DNA from: Periplaneta americana
Taxonomy: Eukaryota > Arthropoda > Insecta > Blattodea > Blattidae
Assembly (NCBI RefSeq): GCF_040183065.1
Contig: NC_091119.1
Span: 101,985,774-102,049,773, forward strand
Reading direction: 5' to 3'
DNA: 64,000 nt
The notes under the pieces were generated by a model that saw only the letters and a list, made by a program, of their open reading frames with translations, was not told the origin of the DNA and ran no database searches. Position 1 is the stretch's first letter, and the number at the start of each line of letters is the position of its first letter. Of the stretch, positions 12,736-23,388 are shown one piece after another. A program made the position numbers and the translations under genes.

Positions 12736-12920
12736 ATACTTACTTACTTACAAATGGCTTTTAAGGAACCCAAAGGTTCATTGCCGCCCTCACATAAGCC
12801 CGCCAGTGGTCCCTATCCTGTGCAAGATTAATCCAGTCTCTATCATCATACCCCACCTCCCTCAAATCCATTGTAATATTATCCTCCCATCTACGTCTCG
12901 GCCTCCCTAAAGGTCTTTTG
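12736..12920 (-). mobile_element. LINE 3' end, copy 2
   Basis: Reverse orientation of the 1260-1862 family: the (tact)n tail, 'ggcttttaaggaaccc', then the coding end (WINLAQDRD region) up to the GRPRRRW block. It is strongly 5'-truncated and sits just upstream of POLA1-like exon block 3. Confidence 0.85.
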
Positions 12921-12993
12921 ATAGTAATTTTATTTTTCTGTACCTGAAATTTTCACTTAATTGCTATTGTGACATTTGCGCATGATGTTGCAG

Positions 12994-13244
12994 CCTTCAC
13001 GAGACCATCACACATGGCCTGGCCATTTGACTTCAATGCTGCATCATCACGCTACCTCTCCACAAAGCTGGAGAGGATGGATACAGAACAACCCCTTCCG
13101 GGCTTCTTCCTGGCCAAGCTAGACCCTGACCTGATCATGGGTCACGACTTCATGGCTATGGGCTGGCACCGCATGAATGTTAACAAGATTCCACAGTGGT
13201 CCAAGCTTGGCAGACTGCGTAGAGCCAACATACAGACCAAGAAG
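12994..13244 (+). pseudogene. POLA1-like exon block 3
   Basis: It encodes FTRPSHMAWPFDFN, then PGFFLAKLDPDLIMGHDF, RMNVNKIPQWSKLGRLRRAN, the exonuclease-like domain of POLA1. Compared with the family, two residues are missing inside FFLAK-LDPD and several inside GHDF-HRMN, both without net frame loss. The acceptor is gttgcag and the donor gtgtgt at 13245, phase 0. Confidence 0.88.
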
Positions 13245-13376
13245 GTGTGTGAAGTAATTGGTTTCGTTTGCTGTACTATTGGCTGTTATTCTGTTATTAC
13301 ATGGGACAGGAAAGAAACTAATGCAGCAATAATTTATTTTAAAGATTACTTTACTATAAAATAGCTTCAAAGGGTT

Positions 13377-13455
13377 TCAATCAATCAATCCAATCAATCA
13401 GTCTTCTTAATGTATCCAGCTGTTTGCTGATAACATAAAGTCCACTGTAGTCTAT
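13377..13455 (-). repeat. short (TCAA)n-tailed retroelement, copy 1
   Basis: (tcaa)n followed by 'tcttcttaatgtatccagc' and 'cataaagtccact', matching the 75-bp insert at 18528. The simple repeat is at the left, so the element is read on the minus strand. It is intronic. Confidence 0.6.
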
Positions 13456-14548
13456 TCAGTTGTTTTTCACGAGAAATGAATATTTTGATCAGTGTTCACT
13501 ATAGATGCCTGTTGCTATAGTCCTGACGCTGTTATTTCCGGCGTGACTCTGCCTCTTTGCTTACGTCTTAGAAAGTGAAGGCTCTATAAAGTCTAGGTAG
13601 GTATTATCATTAGCCATTTTTGTTCTTACGTTGCCGAGCTACCATACGAGGAATCTATTTGCAGCACCGTTAAACATTATCATGTCGTAACTCCTATGAT
13701 AATAAATCAAACGCAATGTAATTCAGCAAATAATTGAGCAGCAAATAACGTCTTCGTGTGCTTTCTGCGAACGCCAACTAAAGAGCTAAAATGGCGGGCG
13801 ATTATATTAACTATTTATCGAGCCTTAAGAAATGAATCAGCGAATCACAATACGCACACGTTTAAATGTAGCTGACCTGCAACGCGATTGGCTGCCGGAA
13901 ATTAGAGCGACGGGACTTTAGTAGCCAGAGTTGGGGTGTAGTCAATATATACTGGAGGGCTGTGTCTTCTGCAACTGGTACTGATGATTTTAATTTACTT
14001 CTTTTGTGGTTTATGGATGGACAGTATAGAAGAATGTGTTCCAGATCTTCATCATGATTATTACACCACAGACAAGTAGGATTATCAGAAAAGGTTTCAA
14101 ATGTGGTGAAATGTATGTGGGGGGGGGAGGGGGAACCTGCTTCTTATTTTTATTGGAATTGCGATATTTTCATGCCTCTGCACATATGCTTTCTGTCATA
14201 GAGTCCATCCTCTTCATGTATTTTCTGAGTGATATCATCTGCCCCAGATTATTGATATCAAACTGATATTAACCATTTGGTGCCCACAAAGTATACACTC
14301 ATGATTTCTATGATAGAGCTCATTCTAATCATGTGTTTTCTGAGTTGTATTATATCCCCGGGATGTATGTTTAATTCTGTCAATATATAAATTCATGTAC
14401 TGGAGCCATTTCCTGTGTTAAATTTAACAAGGAAAACGAGATTTTGTCTTTCTTGCACTATTGATAAAGCACAGAGATGAGTGGATCATCACTCACGAAT
14501 ATGGTATCATAATTTTATTCTTTTAAATATAATTTATCATGTTTGTAG
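13456..14548. other. intronic DNA, unassigned
   Basis: Nothing recognised apart from a short G tract near 14120. Phrases such as 'ttttctgagt' recur at about 14219 and 14336. Confidence 0.4.
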
Positions 14549-14668
14549 GGACGCACATTCAACCTGGAGAAGAATGTGATGTGTGGCCGTCTTGTGTGTG
14601 ATGTGAAGATATCTGCCAAAGAGTTGATCCGCTCCAGGAGTTATGATTTGGGTGCACTCTGTGAGAAT
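14549..14668 (+). pseudogene. POLA1-like exon block 4
   Basis: Forty codons, fully open: NVMCGRLVCDVKISAKELIR then SYDLGAL, a signature of the alpha polymerase exonuclease-like domain. The acceptor is gttgtag-type (tttgtag) and the donor gtaaga at 14669. Both borders are in phase 0. Confidence 0.9.
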
Positions 14669-15281
14669 GTAAGACTGTTCACCAACACAATAATTAGTTG
14701 TTTAATGACTCTTTTCAATTGTAAAGACTGTATAGCTTAAGTGAAATGCTACATTTGGGGTAAATGTTCTTAATTTTTGCTTTCTCATTATACGGAATAT
14801 ACAGTGTTCGAAAATTTCTTGGTAATGCAAGTTTTAAACTTTCCTCATACTAGAAAAGTGGTTTTTGGCATACTGTCTACACTGATCTCATAAATTACCT
14901 ATATTGATTGGGTATTCATATTCAATATCTAAGACTCAGTTTGAGAGTGATGGATGCAAAACAATTTTTAGTAAAAGGTTAATCAACCTATTTTTGAAAT
15001 CAAAAATGCAGTGGCTCTCAACTTCAAGAATCATCAAATGGTTACCTCTGTAATTTTTTGTATTACCGTATTTTCTTGAATCCTACAAATTTTTATAATG
15101 TATTTCTGCTGGAGCATTAATCCATTGAAACTGAATTTACCTCATTTGACTTTATATTAAGATGTGCTACTAAAAAAATGTTTGCAATGGGAAAATAATG
15201 TAACAGCAAAATAGTTTTCGTTTGAAATAGATGGAGGCTCTTAAAAGTTCTGAGTACGATGCTGTATGTATTTGTAACCAG

Positions 15282-15465
15282 GTGTTGCACGTGAAAGAAG
15301 AAGAACAGGCTGAGGTGACCATTGATTAAGTGAAACGTCTGTATGGGGCATCACAGTCACTTCTGCAGCTCATCTCCTGCACTATGCAGGATGCTGCTTA
15401 CATCATCCGACTCATGTGTGAGCTCAACATGATGCCCCTTGCTCTTCAGATTACAAACATTGCTG
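15282..15465 (+). pseudogene. POLA1-like exon block 5 with premature stop
   Basis: It encodes VLHVKEEEQAEVTID, an in-frame TAA at 15327-15329, then VKRLYGASQSLLQLISCTMQ and LMCELNMMPLALQITNIAG. One base change from a sense codon would explain the TAA. The donor gtatgt at 15466 leaves phase 1, which the next block continues correctly. Confidence 0.9.
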
Positions 15466-15498
15466 GTATGTAGAGATCAAATCAGTGTGCTACATAAA

Positions 15499-16454
15499 GG
15501 TAAGGTCGCACGTCGCTACATTTGCTGTGCAACTTTTGTACTGCAGCTGTAAAAGTTGTGTGTCATGTTGGCACATAAACCAAAAGTAGCACGCTGCAGG
15601 CTACATTTCATGCTGCACAACCCGAGCACTGCAAAAGTTGCAACTGGAGGTTGCGAGTCTGTTCACACACAAGGCGCTACTTTTGCAGCCACAGTCTAGC
15701 TGCAGCTTTTCATCTCCATGTTGACTTTTCAATATACATTTTGTGGTTATGTTCGCATTAAAGTTTCGGGTTATGAAACTAATGCGATACCTTACTTACC
15801 TATTATTTGCTTTTCTGTCCTAACTAGTATTCAGAAATTGGCATTATTTTTACTTTAAAGTTATTAAAAAACGCCTTTATACTTAAATGATAACCAAGTA
15901 ACCAATGTTGGCAACTCTCCTGTTGGAAACCATGCTACGGAAAATTAAAAAAAAGGAATTATATCTTCAGTAAATATACTCTGACTGTGTTGTACATTTA
16001 GTAATTGTTACAAAGCATTTATTTTCATCACATTAAAATATATCCAAACAATAAAAAGTATCGTTGACACATTTGGGTGGCAACACTGGTTGCAACTGCT
16101 GCACAAGTTTCAACAAAATTGGTATAAAAAATGCTGCAGCTGCAACCTTGAGAACCCTGTTCATATATCGCTACTTTTAAGCTGCGCACAGCATGAAAAG
16201 GTAGCAGGCAGCAGGTTCGGCTTTGAAGCTGGGTACATGGTTCTAATGAAGTACATTGGTAGCAACATAAAACATGGGGGCATGAGATAGTTACTACTGT
16301 TATAAATTCACTTCAATTAAAGTCCCCAATTAAAAAAAAAGTTTGGCAGCCGCTACTTTTTGGATTGCATCATTGTTCACATATCACAGTACAAGAGTTG
16401 CGCAGTTTTTTGTACTGCAGCGCTGCAAAAGTAGCGACGTGTGACCGTACCTTA
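15499..16454. mobile_element. TIR element in POLA1-like intron
   Basis: The left end (taaggtcgcacgtcgctac, from 15501) is mirrored by the right end, which in reverse complement reads taaggtacggtcacacgtcg. The interior is rich in repeated 'gctgcaaaagtt/ gtactgcagc' phrases and has no transposase. It seems related to the piece at 35640-35905. The target duplication was not resolved. Confidence 0.7.
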
Positions 16455-16513
16455 ACTGATTATCTAATTGGGCATGAGGCAGAGAATTTAATTTGTGATG
16501 TAATCATACGCAG

Positions 16514-16849
16514 GTAATGTGATGTCACAAACACTGATGGGTGGACGCTCAGAGAGAAATGAATTCCTGCTGCTGCATGCCTTCACTGAAAAAAACTTCA
16601 TCGTACCTGACAAGTAGTAAGCCAAGGAGCAGGTGGACGAATTCGACATGGATGAATTAGCTGTTCAAAAGAAAGGACGGAGTGGAAAGAGGAAACCAGC
16701 ATACACAGGGGGTCTCGTGTTGGAGCCACGCAAGGGGTTCTGTGACAAACTGATCCTGCTCACTGTATCCCAGTATCATCCAGGAATACAACTTCTGCTT
16801 CACCACGATCAGTCTGGGAAAAGTGGCATCAAAAGGCAATGAGGATGAG
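16514..16849 (+). pseudogene. POLA1-like exon block 6, motif A deleted
   Basis: It encodes [25 protein letters not shown], then TAG-TAA (16615-16620), DEFDMDELAVQKKG, YTGGLVLEPRKGF and DKLILL. In the family the next residues are motif A, whose first aspartate binds the catalytic metal ions. Here the sequence jumps from ILL to LYPSIIQEYN in another frame (near 16762-16766), so that aspartate and its neighbours are deleted. The donor gtgtag follows at 16850. Confidence 0.9.
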
Positions 16850-17449
16850 GTGTAGTGTATCTCACAGAGAAAACTAGGATAAAGTTGTACCACTCTGAGG
16901 AACAATCCATTTTTATGAAGTGCCTCCTCCCCTTCCCCCCATTGGCAGAGCTCTTAACTTGTCATTATTATTCAATTTTTTTGACAGGAATTGATTACGA
17001 AAAATGTCACGAAGGTGATACATATTTTATTATTATTCAGCAGCTAGTAATCAAGCAAATTTACGTCCTAACCTCACTTAATTTATGTTGTCCTACAGGG
17101 TTATTACAAGATTCTCATTCTAATGAAGTCTTCCTGATAGCCTGGAAGTGTTGTATGACCTTTCTGCGCTATACAAGAATATTGAATTGTACTATAGTTA
17201 CTGTGCAGTAGTACTGTTGTAGTTGAGGACCCTACTATAAAAAGATAGAAAATAAAATACAATAAAATAGCGAATTGGTTCGTTGGAGAGGTGTGGGCAT
17301 AATATTTTTTCTGGAGTATTTGAGAGTTATTCAGAAGTCCATGAAACATTACAAAAATTCACCACTAATAACTAAGCACGGATACCAAATTTTATTATAC
17401 TGAAATAGAGGTAAACTAACCAAGTTTATTTATTTATTTATTTATTTTT

Positions 17450-17850
17450 TACATATTTCACAAATGCTCAATGTGTCGATTTTTGCAGATATGGCAAATA
17501 TCTGTGTGATAATCCATTTCTTCCTATGTGTATGTCTACGAGAATCACAGCTGTGGTGATACGTTTGCGAAGATCTTGAAGATTAGCGGGGAGTGGAAGC
17601 ACAAAGACAAAGCTCCGCAAGAGAAAGTCACACAGTTAAATCTGGGGACCAAGGTGGTCACTGAATTAACGTGTCATCTTGTCCCATGTGCTCTATCCAT
17701 CTTTGTGGTAAATTTTGATTGAGATATCCTCGCATGCCTTTTCAGTAATGAATTGGACGGCCGTCTTGTTCAAAGGTGTAATCATTACCCTGTCTTTATT
17801 CAGCTGTGGCATCATCCAGTTTTCCAACATGTCCATATAAATCCAGAATT
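17450..17850 (-). mobile_element. mariner-type transposase C-terminal fragment
   Basis: Read on the minus strand, decayed frames give FEQDGRP, GYLNQNLPQRWI, PPWSPDLT, CDFLL, LPANLQDLRKRITTAV and LSHRYLPYLQ. These are the hallmarks of the second half of a Tc1/mariner-superfamily transposase of the kind common in insects. Frameshifts and stops are frequent. No terminal repeats are seen. It is intronic. Confidence 0.8.
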
Positions 17851-18072
17851 TTTCATATCATTTCTTGATACTGTAGAAAACAGATGCTGACTTCTGGAAT
17901 TATTTTCGAAATCATCGCTGTACAATCATAATGGATGAGGTTCTTGCATATTTCAACACAAAATGACTGCTCACATTTACTGAATGCCATATTTGTTACT
18001 ACTGACCCCTGGTGGCAAAGCATGGTAACTATGCACGTGAACTGCATTTTTCTGTACTGAAATGTGTTACAG

Positions 18073-18213
18073 AATGAAATTCAAGTTGAACTTCCCAGCC
18101 CAGGACTGGAACCTGGGATCCTTCCAACAGAAATCCGCAAGTTGGTTGAGAGTAGACGTGAAGTCAAGAAGCTGATGAAAGCACCAGAGCTCTCATCGGA
18201 CTTGAAAATGCAG
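18073..18213 (+). pseudogene. POLA1-like exon block 7
   Basis: Forty-seven open codons: [20 protein letters not shown] then [14 protein letters not shown], matching the finger region between motifs A and B. The acceptor is ttacag and the donor gtgaga at 18214, both phase 0. Confidence 0.9.
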
Positions 18214-18527
18214 GTGAGAACCTGATGAACATGATTCTGTTGTGACTGATTTTTACTGAACTTGCACAATGTATAATGAATTACATTACTGTAAAATAAT
18301 ATTATTACTGGATACTGTTAATATTGGATACTAACACAGTTGTTATGATAGACTTTTTTTATAGATTTATAAATTCTCCTAAATTCCAATTAAAATTTTT
18401 ACAGGAAAAAAATATAGTGTCACGAAATTGACACATGTTTTTCAATTACAGTGAAACCTCTCCTTACGGACACCCCCAAGATACGGATACTCCTCATATA
18501 CAGACAGATTTTTATGTCCCAACTGAA

Positions 18528-18602
18528 TCAATCAATCAATCAATCTTCTTAATGTATCCAGCAGTTTGCTGACAACATAAAGTCCACTTTAGTCCACTGT
18601 AG
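18528..18602 (-). mobile_element. 75-bp (TCAA)n-tailed retroinsert, copy 2
   Basis: Bounded by an exact 15-bp duplication, tatgtcccaactgaa, at 18513-18527 and 18603-18617. It has the same sequence as the copy at 13377. It must be a short retroposed fragment, the tail end of a SINE or LINE, inserted into the pogo-like element. Confidence 0.88.
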
Positions 18603-19065
18603 TATGTCCCAACTGAAAAAATATAGAAATAATGATAAATTTAACTCTCGTTTACGGACACTCAGACACGGACACGGACAGCTGTTTCACAGTCCTACAG
18701 CTTGCTTTACCTCCTGACTGGGGACAGAACTTGGATTTCAAGACCTAATGTGTTACAAAAATGGAAAACTTGGTTTTGAGAACTGTACAGAAATTCCTTA
18801 ACATGAAGGAAGACAATAAGGGTCTTGTAGGCTATCCCTAGTTCAGCTAGCTGACCCTTGTTAGCTGGAAGCGGGTGGATAAACAAAGTCATAAAATTTA
18901 ACCTGTCTGATGGGTCCAGGTTTCCACGATCGTGAAATTGTATTCAACACATGATAAGGTTAGTAGGATTATTCTCTTCACTTCAGTCATTTGTTCGGTT
19001 TCGAGAGACATGGTACCTGAATGTAAAAGTTAAGTTGAAAACTGTAAATTACAATACTGTATAAC

Positions 19066-19159
19066 TAATTGATTAACTAGCGGACTTACTCGTGTTAATT
19101 ATGTAAGATTTGTGCGGCTTACATAATTAACATGAGTAAGTCCGCTAGTTAATCAATTA
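19066..19159. repeat. 42-bp-arm hairpin
   Basis: Arms 19066-19107 and 19118-19159 are complementary over 42 bp with a single difference (a G-T pair) and a 10-base loop, atttgtgcgg. It lies inside the pogo-like element. Confidence 0.92.
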
Positions 19160-20043
19160 ATTATATTCAAGTGTTAAAAGTAGTGTACGCAAGATTCAAA
19201 ATGGACTGGATAATTGTTGTTGACCTAGAATAAAATTGTATAGCACTGTACTGAATTTTTCTTTTTCGGACTTATCAGCTGTAGTTCAAAGTTGCAAGAA
19301 TTTAGTATAGTATATTATATTTAGAATTAAACTACAGTAATACATTTCATTTACAGCGTGAAGGGATACATAATGCATATTATAAATTTGCTGTAAGATT
19401 GGGGAGCCTCCCTCCCAATAAAGGACACCCCCCCAGATGCGGACAGATTGTTACGTCCCTTCGATGTCTGTAAATGAGAAGTTTCACTGTATACATTTTA
19501 TATTTTCATAACAGTTCAGTTCCTTTGTTATGTTTCAAATTATATTACCGCTTGTAGTTTATCTTCTTGGACTGTTTTTTGAAAGACATTCATAAATGAA
19601 ATCATTGACTATGCAATCAAATAAGATGAACTTTTATTTTCTATATTGTATGTAACAAGGAGCTGCTTTTCACTAAGAGTAGTGGCTATGCCTGAATTAG
19701 CTTGATGAGATTTGGGGAACCATTATAGAGTTTGACTAAGTTTGCAGCAAAAATGAGAAATAATTCTCCATATGATAATTAATTTCTCCGAGAGTAGGAT
19801 CTCTGGGGACTTTCTGTACAGCTGTCTTCATTTTATGCAAGAAACAAGAATAAAAAAAGTTTAATCTAATTTCGACTTCATCACAATTTGCTATTTTATT
19901 TTCTAACTTTTTGTAGTAGGGTTCTCAACTACTGGACAGTAACGTTTTTACTAAAAATTATTATATTAAATATAGAATTCAGTATTCTGTATTATTTTCG
20001 AAATACTGTGAAACTCAGTTGGTATTCAAACTGCCTGTTTCAG

Positions 20044-20143
20044 TATAATATTCGTCAGATGGCACTGAAGTTGACTGCCAATAGAATGTACAGTTGTCTG
20101 GGATTCTCATTCTACGTGAAGCCACTAGCATCACTAATCACAG
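20044..20143 (+). pseudogene. POLA1-like exon block 8 (motif B)
   Basis: It encodes [20 protein letters not shown] then [11 protein letters not shown]. Family motif B normally reads KLTANSMYG; here Ser is replaced by Arg and Gly by Ser, and two residues before FYVKPL are missing. The acceptor is tttcag and the donor gtgtgt at 20144, phase 1. Confidence 0.9.
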
Positions 20144-20752
20144 GTGTGTAGCATGTTTACCTTAACTTGATGACATGCAGAAAGAAACCAGTTCACGAAG
20201 TTTAAGCCGAACCAAATGTATAACTTTATTTCTTTACATTAATGTAATCTCTATGTCACCTTTTCTTATAGAATTGAACTGATATTTGTAAAAGTGTTTG
20301 ATATGAAATTTGGTTTAAGTTTCCTTTACATTTGTTGGTCTCTAGTCTTTCTTGCACAGATCCATTTATGCATACTACCCTTACAGAATGATGTCAGCAA
20401 CCCTACAAACATGCATCTAGTATCACATAATTGAACAATAGATGTGAGAATTCATTAATATATATTATGTTGCAATGAAAGCATCCAGTGAAAATAACTT
20501 TGTTAGGTTAATGTGACTAGAACTATAGTCAGTGATTAAACGACCTAAATTTCTCACTCATTTTTTTCGTATTGTATTTGACTACCAGTGTTGGATGAGT
20601 ATGTGTAAAATGCAATTAAGATTCACTGTGAACTGATGTACAGGTGCTTCTGAAAATGAACTGCAAAATGATTTGCTATGTTTATAGCAATTAAAATTTA
20701 ATTACCTTACCTTTTATAATTAAATGATCTGATTTATTTCTGCAGAATTATA
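20144..20752. other. intronic DNA, unassigned
   Basis: AT-rich DNA; nothing recognised. Confidence 0.4.
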
Positions 20753-21583
20753 CAGGGTATTTCAGAAGTAATGTTAAAAAATTAAGGATGAGAAGTAAAA
20801 ACGAAAAGAAGCAAAAAAGTTCCAGTAAACATAGGTTCGCAAATTAACCCTTTACGAGATAATGCCTTTTTTTTTGCTGCTTGGGACTGCCAGTGAACCG
20901 AGCACCTGGACATGGTTAAATACAAAATTCATGTTTTGTACTCTTCCTTCTAAGTGTGAGGTGATATATAAATAGACGATATCATAAACAGTGGATGGGC
21001 AATTGAGGATCTGTACCTAGATCACTGGATTTAAATTCTTTGGATTTTTGTGTGTGGGGTTATGCAAAAAGCCTTGTTTACACAATTGACATCACCACAC
21101 CTGAAGAATTGCAGCATCGGATTGTAGATGTCTTCCAGAAAATGAAGAATGGTCAAACTGCTTGAGCACATTCTTGGATCTTTGCGGAGAAAACTAGACA
21201 GATGCATTCAAGTGCATGGTCAGTATTTTGAATACCTGCTGTAAAATTATTCAGTATCATGTTCATACTGTACTGTATCTTGTTTACCTACAAACTTTAC
21301 TGTTGTTCAAACAAAAAAGTTTATTTTGTGTGTGTTTAATTAGATTTCTATGGTGTTGAAGCCAAAATTATGAATTTTATTGTCTCGTGATTGATAAATA
21401 AAATTGAATTATCATTGCTTTTGCTAGAATTAGTACTTAGTAATCAGCGGGCCCCAACCAGCACAAAATGGCATTATCTCATAAACAGTTAATTTGTGGA
21501 TCCATGTTTACTGGAATTTTTTGCTTCTCTTCGTTTTTACTTTGCATCCCTAAATTTTTTACCATCACTTTTGAAACATTCTG
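20753..21583 (+). mobile_element. Tc1/mariner element, internally deleted
   Basis: Long terminal inverted repeats of about 130 bp: the left starts cagggtatttcagaagtaat, the right reversed cagaatgtttcaaaagtgat. TA flanks at 20751-20752 and 21584-21585. Inside, on the + strand, remain transposase C-terminal phrases: SLDFCVWGYAKSLVYTIDIT, TPEELQHRIVDVFQKM, and in another frame SLRRKLDRCIQVHGQYFEYL. The N-terminal DNA-binding part and the first catalytic residues are deleted. It is nonautonomous. Confidence 0.9.
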
Positions 21584-21974
21584 TATATGGATATACTGTA
21601 TGTGGTATATGTGCAGTTAACACTAAATAATGGTTTCTGTAAAATTATCTTTAATATATCTTGGGAGTCAGTGTTCACAAAGTTTGTATCATTTCCAAAG
21701 CACATAGGATGGGTCTGTTCTATACAGGATTGTCAGATGTCTCAACATGCTTGGATTTTTATTTTGCATGAAAAGAGCTCCTTGTATTGAGAATTATTGT
21801 GGTAGAATATCGTAATATAAGTATGGAAACTTAATACTCCCTCTGTCCCATAATAATTGTCCGGTATGCTTTTATTTCTTGTCCCATAATAATTGTCCGA
21901 TGTCCATAATTTTACACTGACGTTAACATAGGAGCAAAATGAAACACATGAATGAGTAATATAACTGTATTACT

Positions 21975-22215
21975 CTAGAATCAGTGCAAAATTGTCACTC
22001 AATTAGCAAAAGAAAAAAATTATTAGTCCGGGATCTGTATAAATTGGCCAATCGTTGAGCCAAAAAAAGAACATGAATACTACTTGTACAACTTTATGGC
22101 TCCAGGATCAGTACAAATTGGCTAGTCAATGAGCCGAAAATAAATACTCCTAGGAGTGCAACTTTATTAACTCCAGGAGTAGTACAAATTGACCAAGAAG
22201 TGAAACAAAGAAAAA
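21975..22215. repeat. subterminal tandem repeats of the mariner
   Basis: About four diverged units of some 70 bp built on 'ggatcagtacaaattggc...tgagcc' followed by 'caactttat..ctcca'. They lie just inside the left terminal repeat of the element. Such repeats often serve as transposase binding sites; that role here is inferred. Confidence 0.7.
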
Positions 22216-22440
22216 CATTCTCCTACGAGTAAAGACGAAAAAACTGCCTGTTAGACCAGGAAGGTTGTCATTCTAACAGCTTGCCTAGAACCACAGACCT
22301 ATTGCTGCAGTGCTACTGTAGCCTCGTCGTAAATGTTTCGAGGACACTGCAAGCGAGATGGCAGGATGTTGAGGTGGTCCAGGTGCCCCTTTTGCATATG
22401 GGGAATCTTGTTGTTGTTCCCGTCATTGACTTTTATTATT

Positions 22441-23010
22441 TCAGTGAGATTGGACTCCATTGTTGAGCTTGTCGCGTGTCAGCTGAGAGAAAGCTGTTTC
22501 AATGGCGGCGATCAACTCCTCAATAGTTTGTGGAGCTGCCTGATGCTGGAGAGACTGAATTGCCCGGAAGTACCCCAGATCTAAAACATTCGTATTCAGA
22601 TTGTTTGGCGGTTGGCACACGAGTTCTAAAGTGATTCCACTGGCTGCTGCAGCGTCCATCCAGGTGCGGTCATTGGGAGCAATATGCAGACGCGCATTGT
22701 CCTGCTGAACTGACACCTGAATTCTCCCTGTGCGCGGTCCAGGAGGCCATTTTGCATTTATTGCTGGGATTAATTTGGTGATGGGCATGAATCCACTTTC
22801 CAAAGATTGCCTCCCCCGTTGCCAAATGCAGCGTGCTGTTCTTTTACTGACATGAAATTTCTCGGCCGCACCTGTTATGGCACCTTTCTTCACTATGTCA
22901 GCCATAGTGTTTTTCAACAAAAACTCCTATACTGCCTCCCGTTCACTGTCTGTAAGGTTCTTGCTACCCCTGTCATTCACTACCGCCAGTTGTGTTCCCA
23001 GAATGTTCAT
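22441..23010 (-). pseudogene. mariner transposase, internally deleted
   Basis: From an ATG at 23010 the frame gives NLTDSEREAV, an in-frame TAG, then EFLLKNTMADIV and the helix-turn-helix ITGAAEKFHVSKRTARCIW. It then jumps to VSVQQDNARLHI (second catalytic Asp), LELVCQPPNNLNTNVLDLGY, FRAIQSLQHQAAPQTIEELI. The QPPN..NVLDLGFFRAIQSLQ type block resembles plant-clade mariner transposases. In that block the usual SPDLN is NLNTN, so the third catalytic position also looks altered. The segment with the first catalytic Asp is missing. About 190 codons remain against the 350 or more usual for the family. Confidence 0.85.
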
Positions 23011-23365
23011 GTCTGTTCAAACGTACGTACTCACTGCAGGAGTATGCTCTACTAACGATTTCCAGCTTGCTTTGCTACAATTGTTTGTATATAGTGACAC
23101 ACCGGTGAGTTGAAAACCAATACCCACTTTCGGTAATCTTCTGGGTGATGTGTGTTGCTTGTCTCGATAAAATCACGTTATTGCTCTGCATAACCTTGTG
23201 CACTGATCTACAGCGCTTCTCCTCATGCGTGCACTTCTCATTTGCCCCGTCGTCTGTAATTACTATAATACCATTTCGGCATACTGGACAATTATTATGG
23301 GACAGAGGGAGTAGATTTTATTTTTTCTGATACGTACACATGCACTCACTTGTGTGCACAGGCGC

Positions 23366-23388
23366 GCACACACACACACACACACACG
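23366..23388. repeat. (CA)n microsatellite
   Basis: A run of CA dinucleotides just outside the mariner element. Confidence 0.95.

Larger units (their letters stand above)
18449..19489. mobile_element. pogo/Tigger-like element, nonautonomous
   Basis: Terminal repeats start cagtgaaacctctccttacg on the left. The right end reversed is cagtgaaacttctcatttac. TA flanks both sides (18447-18448 and 19490-19491). Subterminal 'cggacacccccaagatacgg' and 'gacacccccccagatgcgg' are also mirrored. It has no long frame. It contains a 75-bp retroinsert (18528-18602) and a strong hairpin (19066-19159). Confidence 0.85.
21837..23311 (-). mobile_element. mariner resembling the plant-type clade, Stowaway-like ends
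   Basis: The ends are inverted: ctccctctgtcccataataa on the left, the same reversed on the right, flanked by TA at 21835-21836 and 23312-23313. The left end carries the 'gtcccataataattgtccg' unit twice. Between the ends lies a decayed transposase on the minus strand (22441-23010). CTCCCTC-type termini are known from plant Stowaway and their mariner partners, so the combination in an insect context is unusual. Confidence 0.88.
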
